64,000 nt of DNA from Locusta migratoria (GCA_026315105.1 CM048747.1:277527491-277591490); one strand, 5' to 3'; positions 45,846 through 56,327 are shown, numbered from the stretch's first letter. Notes: generated by a model from the letters alone, not told the origin. Numbers and translations: made by a program.

Positions 45846-46730
45846 GAACGCAAGGTGCCTTCAAACACACAGCTATTGTAATGCGGCTTCACCAATTGCT
45901 ATTCTTGTCACATATGTAGCAATAATTATAATGTCTTTTCCTCCCACACGTCTTTTCGTCATTTGGTGACTCATCTGTGCAGTTCCGTAGTCAGCCTGTT
46001 CATGTACCTACTATTTTCCATATATGGAAATGAATCCAGCAACATCTGCATTGGTTCTGTTATGCTTTGTTTTTGTTTAATCTCGGTGGGGGGGAGACTT
46101 AGAGGTTTATATCCGCATGAGGAATGTTCATTGCAGCTCTGTTTTGCCGATTTTAAAACGCATTAACTGTCGGGATACCACTTCGGACAATACCACTGTT
46201 TGTTTATAACCTATCATACTGAGAACGAGGTATAATTATGCTACCATTAAATAAGGCAATACCCAAGCATATCACTTTATCAGCAGACTGTAATCGAACC
46301 AACAACAACATTTATTATGATTCGATAGCTATTGAGATAAACGAATTCACATTACACTAGCATATCACGTTTGCAGCAAGTTACGTGACCGCTCTTAGTG
46401 CGACGTAAAAATGACGTCACGTTTGTTCCACGTGGTGTGAGCAGAACGCTACCCATGTTATTAGAACCACAATATGGCGTCAATGGCTTCACTTCCGTGG
46501 CGTTATTTATCTTGCATACTTTCAGTCAGTTAGTGCAGATCCCTACTGTTCACATCCAGACTTGGAAATGCCTAAAAAAATACATGAGTCGTCTTTAGAA
46601 AAGTTTCTGAATGAAGTTTTAGATGAAGATTCTAAGTCAGAGTGAATGGAGTGTGATACACACCGGGAAAGTGATGTGGATGTTGAACAAGATGAAGATA
46701 GCGTAGCTGCAGATAGTGACTAAAAAAAAA
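45846..46730. other. Unassigned
   Basis: No recognisable gene or repeat. It includes an acidic-coding stretch near 46610-46720 (EDE/SDVD-type) too short to name. Confidence 0.4.
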
Positions 46731-46732
46731 GG

Positions 46733-47042
46733 TAAAGCAGTCAACAATCCGAAGATTGGTTTGAACACCACAGTGCTTTACTAGGCATGGTCCTGTTTGG
46801 AGGTGGTATGCCGTTGCCTTCCTCCGACCTTCGAACTGACTTACCCAGCCAGTTATAGGGGGACCTACAGTTTAACGTGGGTTCCGAACCACGGTGCTAC
46901 TCGGTATTTTTCACATAAGCAATACTGCCAGTGGTGAAAGAAGTGGGAAGTGACAGATAAAAATCCTAGGACCTGGCGGGGATCGGAACCCGCGACCTTT
47001 GGATTTGTAGTCTGGCACTCTACCACTGTGCAACCGAGACTA
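46733..47042 (-). repeat. Second SINE type (tRNA-like head plus central domain)
   Basis: On the minus strand the head reads GTCTCGGTTGCACAGTGGTA (A-box-like) and GGTCGCGGGTTCCGATCCC (B-box), with tRNA-like spacing. A body follows with GGAGGAAGGCAACGGCATAC and GCCTAGTAAAGCACTGTGGT. The conserved core resembles long-lived SINE central domains, but I cannot assign it to a named one. Confidence 0.6.
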
Positions 47043-47160
47043 TCAGTAGAGATACCTGAAATTAGCATATAAAAAAAAAATTCGCATTTTGGAATTTAAA
47101 TTAAACACTTATTTAGCATTTATATTTTTAAATGTGTTCAGACTGTGGTTTCTACCAACA

Positions 47161-47347
47161 CTATCATATAATAATGGACATAAATGCTGGCAGAAATCAC
47201 TTTATTAACATTCTACAACTAACAGATACGTTTACAGTTTAGTGTACAGGGAAGCACTGACTGTCTCGCTGAGGCAGCGATCATGTAACTCTACCAACGA
47301 GGTTACTTTTGGCTCCCATGTGTAATATCGATTCACAGGACACCACA
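47161..47347 (-). repeat. 3' LTR of gypsy-3
   Basis: 187 bp, similar throughout to 56137-56327 with many substitutions and small indels (for example CTCGCTGAGG against CTTGCTGCTGAGG), so the insertion is old. Followed by a polypurine-tract complement (CCCTCCCCCC, 47351 on). Outer target duplication not resolved. Confidence 0.75.
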
Positions 47348-47399
47348 TAGCCCTCCCCCCCCCCCCCCCCGCCCTGGAAGTATGGAGCACGGGGGAGGT

Positions 47400-47960
47400 G
47401 TCAGAATCGATGCTGGTGGTATGTTGTCGTTTGGTGCTGGCCGGTAGTCCAGCGAGGTGCGTTGGGTATGCATCGTAGTGAGGCCGCACATTGTGCCGTG
47501 GTCACCGAGGGGTGTGTGCCTGTGAGGCGTGACGAGTTGGTGGCCGTCAGCATGGGCTGTGTGACAGGGAGGTTGCACACTTCCGGTGAATGCGATGACT
47601 CAGGTGGTGAAGAGCATCGTGAGTACCGTCCCAGTACAGAGATAAAAAGGTGGTGAAGACGATATGCAGTCCTCCAACCAGCGTGGGTGACAGAGGGGCT
47701 GTCTAGCACGGGAGATCGGAACAGCAGAGTGTGGGGAATGGGGAGGAAGTAGAGGAATTGACAGTTGCAGGACGCCTGATGCGCTTAAAGATGCCACGAT
47801 CTTTGACTAGTAGGCAGAAGAGGGTAAGGCAAGGTGTTTGATTAAGGTGATGTTTACAGGAGTGGAGGGGTTGTTGGAACAGGGCTAGAGGTATAGGTCA
47901 AAACGTTTTGTCCCGCAGCTGGTCGGGCATGTCGTCTTGTGGATAGGCGGAGACGTCCAC
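47400..47960 (-). pseudogene. gypsy-3 pol, C-terminal end
   Basis: The frame reads VDVSAYPQDDMPDQLRDKTF followed by a Ser/Thr/Pro-rich tail with stops. This fits the end of a CsRn1-like integrase. It is separated from the rest of integrase by the LINE insertion beginning about 47975. Confidence 0.45.
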
Positions 47961-48190
47961 GGTGTATGTGACATACTCTATTTTTTATTTATCCATCCGT
48001 ATACAGTAAAAATTGTATGGATGTTGTCGTCATATTTGTATACAATACAAACATAAGATCTTAAGTACATCATCTACACTTACAGACAAATAAAAATAAT
48101 ATATTTAGTAAATTTACATGCTCATATGTCACTGTTGATGATAATTGACATATATACATTTGCATCTTAATTTAGGTAGTCTGGGTGGTA

Positions 48191-48366
48191 TATGTTCAAA
48201 TGTTTGTACAGCTTATGGGACTTAACTACGGGGTCATCAGTCCCTAAACTTACAAACTACTTATGAACTAGGACGGCACAAATATCCATGCCCGAGGTGG
48301 GATTCGAACCCCCGACCGTAATGACCGTGACTGGAGTGCCTCAGTCTCCTCGGCCACCTGGTCGGT
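48191..48366 (-). repeat. SINE inside the LINE fragment
   Basis: Minus copy, tail TATGTTCAAATGTTTGTACA to a worn head CTCGGCCACCTGGTCGG. A 6-bp flank GGTATA (48187-48192, 48364-48369) is the likely remnant of its target duplication. About 14 bases of the head between the B box and TGACTGGAG are deleted. Confidence 0.82.
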
Positions 48367-48481
48367 ATAGTAGCATTTCTCTAATAGATATTTTTTTTAA
48401 GGGAATTTCTGAAGTCCTGTATTTTATCTTTATTTTTTATACCCTAAGGAAATTGTATTATATAGTTTTATCCCATTATAT

Positions 48482-48676
48482 TGTCACGTTGAAATGGAAG
48501 CAGGCTTGATTTCGAAGGCAACACAACACAGCACTTATACTGAGAGCAGGTTGTTAATTACAAAGAAATAAATTTTTGCTGGTGGACGGGATTGAACCGG
48601 CGACCTTCAGCACTGCAGTCGGTGACGCTATCCCCGATGTCACACCAGCAGTCAGTTTACATGGTGTCTCATGGCA
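48482..48676 (-). repeat. 3' LTR of gypsy-A, deleted
   Basis: 195 bp. It matches the full LTR at both ends but lacks about 160 bp after GAGAGCAGGTT, including the TATA region. The tRNA-like module (about 48576-48650) is retained. Confidence 0.8.
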
Positions 48677-48954
48677 TTGCTCCCTCTCCTGGAAAAAAAC
48701 TGACCCACTGTTATGTTCCCTGTGGAGCCAGCTGCAATGTCCTGGATCTTGATTGTGTCATGGGTCCTTTGAATGGTAGTTCAAGAGAATCCTTCCATTC
48801 TCCACACTTATCGATTATTGTGGCTTCATAAGTAACATTACCATCCTTGAACAAGAAGGCATTGTCTCCTACCTGCTCTTAGGATCATAGTAAGGCTTCA
48901 TGCGCAGGACATGAACAATGTCTCTTTGTTTTTCTCATTTCGACGATGGCTCAT

Positions 48955-49095
48955 AATCCTCAACTTCCTATGTGACATCTGACAAGCGCGGTATGACACG
49001 ATACGGACCAAAGTATCGCTTCAATATATTTTCTGACAGTCCAACCTTTTGTACAGGGATAAAAATCCATACCAGATCTCCTGGTCTTGGCGTGC
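48955..49095 (-). pseudogene. gypsy-A integrase C-terminal remnant
   Basis: The minus strand reads RTPRPGDLVWIFIPVQKVGL then KRYFGPYRVIPRLSDVT. This is the typical post-core segment of gypsy integrase. A TAG interrupts it before EVEDYEP. The upstream sequence is an LTR and primer-site scrap instead of the integrase core. Confidence 0.7.
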
Positions 49096-49163
49096 GAGAG
49101 GTACCGGGATCGATACCCGGCGCCTTCACCAAACAATGTCGCGTTGAAATTCTGTGACTGCCC

Positions 49164-49738
49164 TTACTTTATCTGGATCAGGTCGGACACCATCTCCATT
49201 GACCCATTGACTAGGTGCCCCAGGGTTTTAATCTCTTTGGCGATGAAGAGGTACTTCTTTGGACTGAGGTGGAGTCCTGCAGTCTGAACACCCTTCAACA
49301 CGGTTGACAGGTTACTCGGATGTTCTTCAAATATTATGGAGAAAACAACAATCACGTCATGTGTTCAAATGTGGCCGGAGCATTACATATTCCAAATTGA
49401 ATTACTTTGAATTCATAGAGGCTGTCAGGTGTAATAAAAGCCATCTTCTCCCTGTCAGCTTCGTCAACCTCAATTTGCCAGTAACCTGTCTGCATGTCCA
49501 TAGATGAGAAGTATGTAGCTCCTTTCAAGCAGTCTAAGGTGTCGTCAATGTGTGGCAATGGGTATACATCTTTCTTTGTAATTTTGTTCAGCCGACAATA
49601 GTCAACACAGAACCGCCACGTGCCATCCTTCTTCTTTACAGCGCCTTCTCTCTCTGCAGTAGTGTACGACATGTCCAGGGCGCCCACAGTGGTGTGTTGC
49701 TTTCTGTCTCCAACGTCTGTTCTCCTGCGGGGCGTCAT
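49164..49738 (-). pseudogene. gypsy-A reverse transcriptase remnant, YxDD lost
   Basis: GTWRFCVDYCRLNKITKKDV, ATYFSSMDMQTGYWQIEV (motif A) and FGICNAPATFEHM are clear. The frame then breaks near 49352. The next piece reads VVFSIIFEEH and LKGVQTAGLHLSPKKYLF with ILGHLVNG-like sequence. The catalytic YLDD that should lie between them is deleted, so the enzyme is inactive. Confidence 0.8.
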
Positions 49739-50500
49739 AGTTGCCGGGGGAATTTGTTGCGGTCATGTCGGTCGATTCATAGGCTGCCGTTTGGCGGCTG
49801 CAGCATAAGCCATAGCAGGGCGACGCCATTCTTCACGTTGGGTGTGACTGGTGGGGCAGACAGGAGCTAATGTCTGAAATACCTCTTCCTCAGCGGCGTC
49901 TGCTCCCTCGTGACTTACATCCATGGCCATAATCTGATGCTCGGTCGGTCTAATAGTCCTGGCTGCCATAAATTGTTGCAATTCTTCCCTCACAATTTGT
50001 CGTATGAGAGAAGCGAAGTCATGCTGATCTTCCACAACGGCCATAGGGACTACATTGGGAATTCTGTCATACTTCTTTCGTCCAACCCTCCTTTGTTGCA
50101 TCTCTTCAATACGGTGGCACCATTTGATGAACTCTTCCGTCGTAGCGACGTCTTTGATCAGAAGAGCTTGGTACATATCTTCTGCAATACCCTTCATCAG
50201 GTGCGTGATTTTGTCGGCCTCAGTCATATTCGGATTCACTATGTTACACAGGGCCAAACATTCTGTACGTACGACTGTGTCGTCTCACCATGTTGTTGGG
50301 CCCGGTTCTTCAGTTGTTCTTCCACCAAGCAGATTTGTCACTCGCGGTCTCCAAACATCTTCTTAGGTTCCGCCTGGAACGTTTCCCAGTCATTCAACTT
50401 GTCTTCGTTGTACTCAAACCATTGCTGGGCTGTTCCATCCAGGTAGAAATAAATGTTGGCCAAGCACATTGTATGATCCCACCTCTTATACTTGGCAACT
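49640..50500 (-). pseudogene. gypsy-A gag remnant with zinc knuckle
   Basis: The main frame (50257-49763) contains MTEADKITHLMKGIAEDMYQ and EEFIKWCHRIEEMQQRR, the capsid-type gag region common in arthropod gypsy elements. A frameshifted continuation has HHCGRPGHVVHYCRERRR, a degenerate CCHC knuckle. It then runs directly into KEEGWH, fusing with the RT start, so the protease is deleted. Confidence 0.7.
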
Positions 50501-50752
50501 CGGTAGAAACGTTTTAGTCATTTGTTGGGGTCCTGTCCAGCATCTCCAGAGAACACCTACGGGTGTCTGATGTGCAGCTAGTTTACTGCTGCTTTCGTGT
50601 CCATGGTTCTTCTGATAATATGGACTTTCAGAAGGATGTACTTGGTATATCCCTTGTATTTCGGTTCTAGTCCATGTAAGAGACGGCTCTTATGTTGTCT
50701 AATGGGAGCCACAGTGATGAAGCTACTGCACGTTACCCGGCGCCTCCACCAA

Positions 50753-51109
50753 TGTCGCGTTGAAATGGAAGCAGGCTTGATTTCAAAGGCAACTAAACAC
50801 AGCACTAATACTGAGAGCAGGTTTATTACGAACTTAACATACACGCAGCACTAACTGCCTCTCAGACAGAGTGCTCTACTGTTTATGCACAGGCAGAATT
50901 TACCAGAAATTAGAACAATAGTTAACATAAGAAACAAGTAGAAATTACAAGTGAACATAAGAAAGATGTAGAACATTCTGGAATTGTTAATTACAAATAA
51001 ATAAATTTGTGCCGGTGGACGGGATTGAACCGGTGACCTTCAGCACTGCAGTCGGTGACGCTATCCCCTGGGCCACACCGGCAGTTGGTTTACGTGGTGT
51101 CTCGTGGCA
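50753..51109 (-). repeat. 5' LTR of gypsy-A
   Basis: 357 bp, on the plus strand TGTCGCGTTGAAATGGAAGC to GTCTCGTGGCA. The tRNA-like module at 51012-51084 has perfectly pairing 7-bp acceptor ends. The TATA-like position is worn (TTTATGCACAG on the plus strand). Confidence 0.85.
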
Positions 51110-51639
51110 ATATAATATACTATTTTGGGTTTTTGTTGTGTTTTTTCTATTGAGATGTAGGTGGCGGCTGGATCTGGTTTCAAGTTCATTTATGAAGTTG
51201 TTTGGTGGGTACTGGTTGAGGTTTTCCTTTATGTAGATGACCTACTGTAAAATGTATTCGCATGGAACAGTTAGTATTCCCATATATTTGAATAATTTGG
51301 TATAGTGTGCCCTCGAGTTACTGTTTGTGATGATCCGTACAGCCCTTTTTTGTAGCTTGAATATTGCCTGCCTCTGCCTTGGGAGTATGGGAATCGCCGA
51401 GGTGCATAGTGGTCTGTGTGGTGTAGGACTGGGAGGAGTCGAAGTTGGGGGTCGGAGAAAAACCTATGAACGTTGGTGAGTTGTCCGGCGTGACTTGCGT
51501 TGCACTGGGAGGTGGCTGCAGGGGGGGCACAGTCTGCCTGATCACTGCCTAAATCTTGGACATTACACACAAGCTAAGCACTTGGTAGGCCATCATCAGA
51601 CGCAGGAACATTGTGTGTAGGTGAAAGATAATCTCATGG

Positions 51640-52350
51640 TTGGGGGAGGGGGCTGTTGTCTGCATCATTTCCTACCTGTGGGGTGTCACATGCAGGGGAA
51701 TGTGTACACACACGTTGAAGCCAGGTGATGGAGACCGTAACCACACATCCGTTAAGTGAAATGTCAAATGGTTTCTTGGATCTGCGTAGGACGCATTTCA
51801 TGTACACATTCGACAAGCATAAGCAAATCAGTTTGTTAGGAGTGGTCAGTGTCAGCGATGAAATGCGAGGGAAGTACAAGTGGTTCGTCATAAATTACCT
51901 CGGTTAGGGAGACGCATAGATCTTCCTTGTGTGCAGCAAGGATGCCGAGAAGAACCCACAGAAGAGTGTCGGTCCAGTTACCGCCATGGCACGTGAGGGC
52001 CGTTTTGAGAGTGCGATGCCATCTCTTGACAAACCCGTTGCTTTGTGGATGTTAGGCTGTCATACGGAATCTATTGGTGCCGCACAGATTGCGCAAGTTA
52101 TTGAAAAGTGCAGACTCGAACTGTTACCCCTGATCAGTAGTGAGGATGGACAGCCAAACCGCAATATCCACATGTTAATGAAAGTACGCGCAACAGTCAC
52201 TGCGGAAATACCTTTGAGCGGGATAGCTTCGACCCATTGAGTAGTATGGTCGATCATTGATAGTATACAATGAAACTTGTCTGAAATGGGAAGGGGACCA
52301 ACAAAATTCAAATGAATATGTTGCGTCGCATATTCGGCTAAACAAATCAT
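51640..52350 (-). pseudogene. gypsy-3 integrase core
   Basis: HIHLNFVGPLPISDKFHCIL, WVEAIPLKGISAVTVARTFI and RFGCPSSLL follow the CsRn1-type integrase core. The catalytic Asp in the first block is replaced by Asn (HLNFVGPL for HxDxVGPL), and the second reads IRGNSSS instead of TDRGxQF. Downstream there are stops. The zinc-binding region is not readable. Confidence 0.65.
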
Positions 52351-52930
52351 TTGGAAATCAACTGTAATGTCAGCTTAACCCGCGAGTTGGAAAGGCTGTG
52401 AAGAGAATGGGAAATGTCTGCACGCTTCGCTGAAGGAACCAGTCGGCGCGCAACACTGGTGGAAATGTCACAAAAGACTGGGCTGCCCGAGCTAGATAAT
52501 GAACGCGGTTCAATGCACAGTGACATGTTCGGAGAGCAGAGTAACCTGTATTTTGTCGTCCGTCTGCTGAAGGTGCCGGAGTATGTCAAAATCCAAAGGA
52601 GCCGAGATAGTGCCGATGCACGACGTATGATCTGCTTCGACATTGTCTTTCCGCGGATGTATCTCATGTCAGTTGTAAATTGTGAAATAAAGTCTAAATG
52701 CCACCAGTTCACCTGATGGGTTACGTATAGCGTCGGCAGGTGGGCAGTGATCAGTATTGATAGCAAGAAGGCGGCCCTCAATGTCCTCTCTAAAACATTT
52801 GATGGCAGCGTTGAGTTCCCTGTCAAATGTGGACCATTTATGTTGAGAGGGCATTAATTCTTTTGAGAAGAAATGTGGACCATTTATGTTGAGAGGGCAT
52901 TAATTCTTTTGAGAAGAAACGTAACGGCTC
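52340..52930 (-). pseudogene. gypsy-3 RNase H region
   Basis: STFDRELNAAIKCFREDIEG and then AINTDHCP match the middle of gypsy RNase H (Y-T-FDREL--AYxAVRHF, FTDHKPL) with the catalytic Asp retained. The region carries a 46-bp tandem duplication (copies start at 52825 and 52871) that shifts the frame. Further motifs are scattered in other frames. Confidence 0.65.
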
Positions 52931-53109
52931 AGAATGATCACCGACATGTTATAGCACGGTGCCCACTGAAGAGACGCTAGTTTCCGTGGTAATTGAAATT
53001 TTAGCATCTGCCAACATTACTGCATGAGTGCTGTCTTTAAATGGTCAAACACGGCAGTCATATCGTTCATCCAATGGACCTTGCACTCGCCTGACGTGTT
53101 GTTGCCCGC

Positions 53110-53890
53110 TACTGCATCGGTTAACAGTGCTTGTAGTGAAGCCGCATGAGAAATGTGGCGCCTGAAAAAATTAATAATTCCCATGAAGCGTCACAGGTCT
53201 TTATACATCTATGAAGTGGGAGTTGCAATATGAGTGAAATGCAATCTGAGGTGGAGCATGTGCCTTGCTCTGAAACCTCATGTCCAAGGAAAGTGAGTTT
53301 CTTTGCACAGTCGAGACTTGTCATCGTTAATACGGACGCGGTTGTCTTCCAATGCCTTAGTATGTGCGCCAGATGGTCCTCGTGCTCTTGCTGAGAGGAC
53401 GAAAAAATTAAAATATCGTCAAGTTAAGTATAGCAATACGGGAAGTGGAAGAGGATGGAATCAATGAATCGCTGCCATGTCTGCACTTTGTTCTTTAGTC
53501 CAAAAGGCATGAAACAGTATTCAAAAAGTCCAAAAGGAGTAATGATATCATTTTTTTTTTATGTCGCTTGGTGTTGTTGGAAATTGATGGTATGCCTTGT
53601 GACAGTCGACCACTGAGATAACTTTAGCGCCGTGAAGCTGATGTGTGAAATCCTGAATGTGGGGTATCAGGTAATTGTCAATTATTCTTCAGGCGTTAAG
53701 CTTGATGTAATCACCACACAATTAGTAAGTGTCATCTTTCTTTTTTGCCAAATGAATGGGGGATGACCAGTTGCTGTCGGAAGGACGCAATATCCCACTG
53801 TCTAAAAAAGCTCCTGCACTATAAGTTTTGCGGCCTGCAGTTTATGTGGCGATAAGCGTCTTACCTTGCGGTGCACCAGGGTGCCCCCAG
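53110..53890 (-). pseudogene. gypsy-3 reverse transcriptase
   Basis: YCFMPFGLKNKVQTWQRFID, with the catalytic motif as LDDILIFSSS near 53420 (the preceding Tyr codon is now followed by a stop) and CAKKLTFLGHEVSEQGT. Domain order is consistent with gypsy. Many stops. Confidence 0.7.
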
Positions 53891-54239
53891 TCGTATTAAA
53901 TCTGTGGATGGTACCGTTTGTCACACTCGATACTAGCAGTTGCGCTGCAATAAGCGAATCACTAACCTATGTGGCGTCGGCAACAGAGGCAGGTGGTGTG
54001 GCGGTACCCTCCGAGGCTGCTGCTGCAGGTGTGGACGCCCTCGCACGATAGGTCACCAGTGCACCACGTCAAGATGGCGGCACGTGATGTGACGTCACTG
54101 TCGCATCATACGTCACTCTCGTTGCAGACGCAAGTGCACTCAGAGGCAGTTGATAAAAGATCCTCGTGTACACTATACTGTGACTTCACAGGTGCAAACT
54201 GTCTGCATGATGAACAGTCGCCTTTTGAAGGTCCAACAA

Positions 54240-55640
54240 AAAATTCATAATGCTTCAGGCGGTCAATTCCTAGCACATGTGTGTCAATCTCTGTGACATA
54301 CAAAGTCCAAGGAAATATTGTGTCCTGTGCGAACTGTAGTTGGACTTCAGTAGTGTCATAAACTCGTATGGGTTAGTTGTTGACAGCTCGCAATGGACCT
54401 GGGCTGGGTTTGATGTTTGGTGGCCTGAGGAATAACACTGGCCTCAGCGCCAGTGTACACCAGCAAACCGGTTTGCGAGGACACGTCGGTAATGTTGAAT
54501 CTGCCGGAAGTAGTGTCCAGACACGACGAAGGCGGAGCAGTAGAGTGGCACCAATGATAAGTTGCACAGGGGCAGCGCCATTTAATGCCTGCGCCGAGTG
54601 TTTGACACCACTGCAAATGGTGACCTGCAGTTGCGTGCTTTGTCGCCGTGCATTGCATGGAACCAGCACAGCAGATAGGTTGGTTTGGGGGGACCCACCT
54701 GTCGCACTGGTGCTGGGAGTAGTTTGGCGTATGTGGCAAATAGCATGCCTAGGTGTGAAGGCATGGAGATAGGGTTGGCCAAAGACAGCGATGGTAACGG
54801 CCTGCTGCCAACAGGTTGCTCCACTGTCTGTTGAATGGTGCGCCTCTTCAAATGCCTGATCGCCAGAAAGTGAGGCAGAATAGGTGTGTCCAGTTGTCGA
54901 ACTCCGCACTCCTGTGAATCAGAAATCAACTGGCAGTAGTACATCACTTGGTAAGCCCTGTCAGCGTACGCCAGACAAGCATCGAATGGCTGTGTCGACA
55001 GTGCTCAGTGCTGGATTTATAGCTCGGCTGGCAGTTTGAGTAACCAGATAGCCCACTGCACTGGGTCCAGCAAGAAGGAGTTATCTACTTGAGACCGCAG
55101 GCAGTGCCAGAGCTGCCCAGGGGTAGAGTCGCCGATGTTTACCTCCTCAATAATGTGAGTCAATGCCTCATCTGGCGAGCGTGACAAGCGTCATAGAAGA
55201 ATCTCCTTCATGTTGTGGAACTTTGGTGCGGGTGGAGGCGACAGGATGATATTACTGGCCGAGTCCATCTGGTCGTCAAGTGTCCTCGCTCGTGATGTGT
55301 AGCTCGAAGATAGATTCCACCAATGTTATGGGATTCGATTTCTCCAGTGGTAGCAGCTTCTGGAAACACAAGTGGTGAGGAGTTTTGTCCAACTGAGGTC
55401 CCGTCAAGGGACGCTGATCACAAAGACCGGGCATCAGTAGCAGTTCGTATGGCAGTGCGAAAGCTGTGTCAAGCGATGTGGCAGGTGGGACAGGAGGTGT
55501 CGCAGTAGCGATGCCAAGTGTCAAATGTGGGTGGTGCGGCGGTATGCACGCGGCGCAGCAGTGACACTGGTTGCCGAGTGCGGGTTGTATGCTTTCACAT
55601 GGGTTGGACTGAGCTGCAGAACGCACTCGGGCAAGCATGG
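54240..55640 (-). pseudogene. gypsy-3 gag and protease region
   Basis: Near 54430-54475 the minus strand reads LLVYTGAEASVIPQATKH, an aspartic protease active site of the D-TGAE type with Asp changed to Tyr. Upstream, 54370-55640 carries gag-like sequence in several frames, with LVESIFELHITSEDT and a CC/HC-poor basic region. No zinc knuckle is certain. The whole region is frameshifted. Confidence 0.5.
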
Positions 55641-56136
55641 CGCGAGTGCTGCGGCAGATGGCGTTGCGACAAAGACACTGGGTGTCGCGTGCGATCGGGA
55701 ACCAGGCGCACGAACTGTGGCAGCGCAGTGGGTGGCGTTGAGATGCCAGCTACAACATGCACACTGATCTGTTTGTCACAGGCACAGGCAGACCGATATG
55801 GTATCACATTTATAGGAATTGAAATACTTGGGTTAAAACACTGTGTGAAACACTCATCTTTGGATGCACACTAGTTTCCTGTCGGAATGAGGCAATGTGG
55901 CAGTGGGAGCATATGTTGCTGAAGTCCATGCCAATTACTGGAAAACACTGCACGGCACGGTTGAAAGAGGTGAGCACTCAGAATGGTTCATTAAATTATC
56001 CTCAAATTTAATGAGTGGTTCATCCTGTGCCGAAAATTGCGAAGTATTGTGGGGATCTGGCGCAAGTTGTCCACTGTTGAAAGCCAATGTTAGGCCATAA
56101 TGGTATTGTTGTTGGATGCAGTTCCACAGCAAGAAA

Positions 56137-56327
56137 CTACCATATAATAATGCTCCGAAATGCTGGCAGAAAATCACTTTATTAATGTTATACAGCCAAC
56201 AGATACGTTTACAGTTCAGTGTACAGAGAAGCACTGATTGTCTTGCTGCTGAGGCAGCGATCGTGTACCTCGATCGAAGAGGTTACTTTTGGCTCCCTTG
56301 TGTAATATCGATTCACGGGATGCCACA
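56137..56327 (-). repeat. 5' LTR of gypsy-3
   Basis: 191 bp, paired with 47161-47347. Its right edge ends CCACA on the plus strand (TGTGG on the element strand). No convincing primer site was recognised to its left. Confidence 0.72.

Larger units (their letters stand above)
48482..51109 (-). mobile_element. gypsy-A element, internally deleted (2.6 kb)
   Basis: LTRs at 48482-48676 (deleted form) and 50753-51109 (full). The whole is flanked by ATAT (48478-48481, 51110-51113). A primer-site-like TGGTGGAGGCGCCGGG is next to the right LTR, and a purine tract AGGAGAGGGAGCAA is upstream of the left one. Internal pieces: gag, part of RT, and the integrase C-terminus; protease, most of RT, RNase H and the integrase core are gone. 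A second short LTR-end plus primer site lies in the middle at about 49100-49153. Confidence 0.82.
47975..51350 (-). mobile_element. Jockey-like LINE fragment inside gypsy-3, itself interrupted
   Basis: The C-terminal RT region reads IFKLQKRAVRIITNSNSRAH...ELETRSSRHLHLNRKNTTKT at 51114-51345. It continues left of gypsy-A as YNGIKLYNTI and LLEKCYY at 48370-48481. A 3' UTR then runs to about 47975. Only the 3' part of the LINE is present. The ATAT duplicated by gypsy-A lies in this coding sequence. Confidence 0.7.
47161..56327 (-). mobile_element. Decayed Ty3/gypsy element (gypsy-3), with nested insertions
   Basis: LTRs at 47161-47347 and 56137-56327 share ATAACGAGG-type blocks (GAGGTTACTTTTGGCTCCC, TGTAATATCGATTCAC) and have TGTGG at the element 5' edge. 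A C-rich polypurine complement follows the left LTR. Internal order from the right: gag, protease, RT, RNase H, integrase. The features TGAEASVIP and YLDDILIFS suggest a CsRn1-like lineage (inference). Between the integrase core (to about 51400) and its C-terminal end (47400-47960) lie a LINE fragment, a gypsy-A copy and a SINE. Confidence 0.75.

Noticed and set aside
51012..51084. A genuine tRNA gene
   Set aside because: The acceptor pairs, but the T and anticodon stems are imperfect and the segment recurs inside every LTR of one family.
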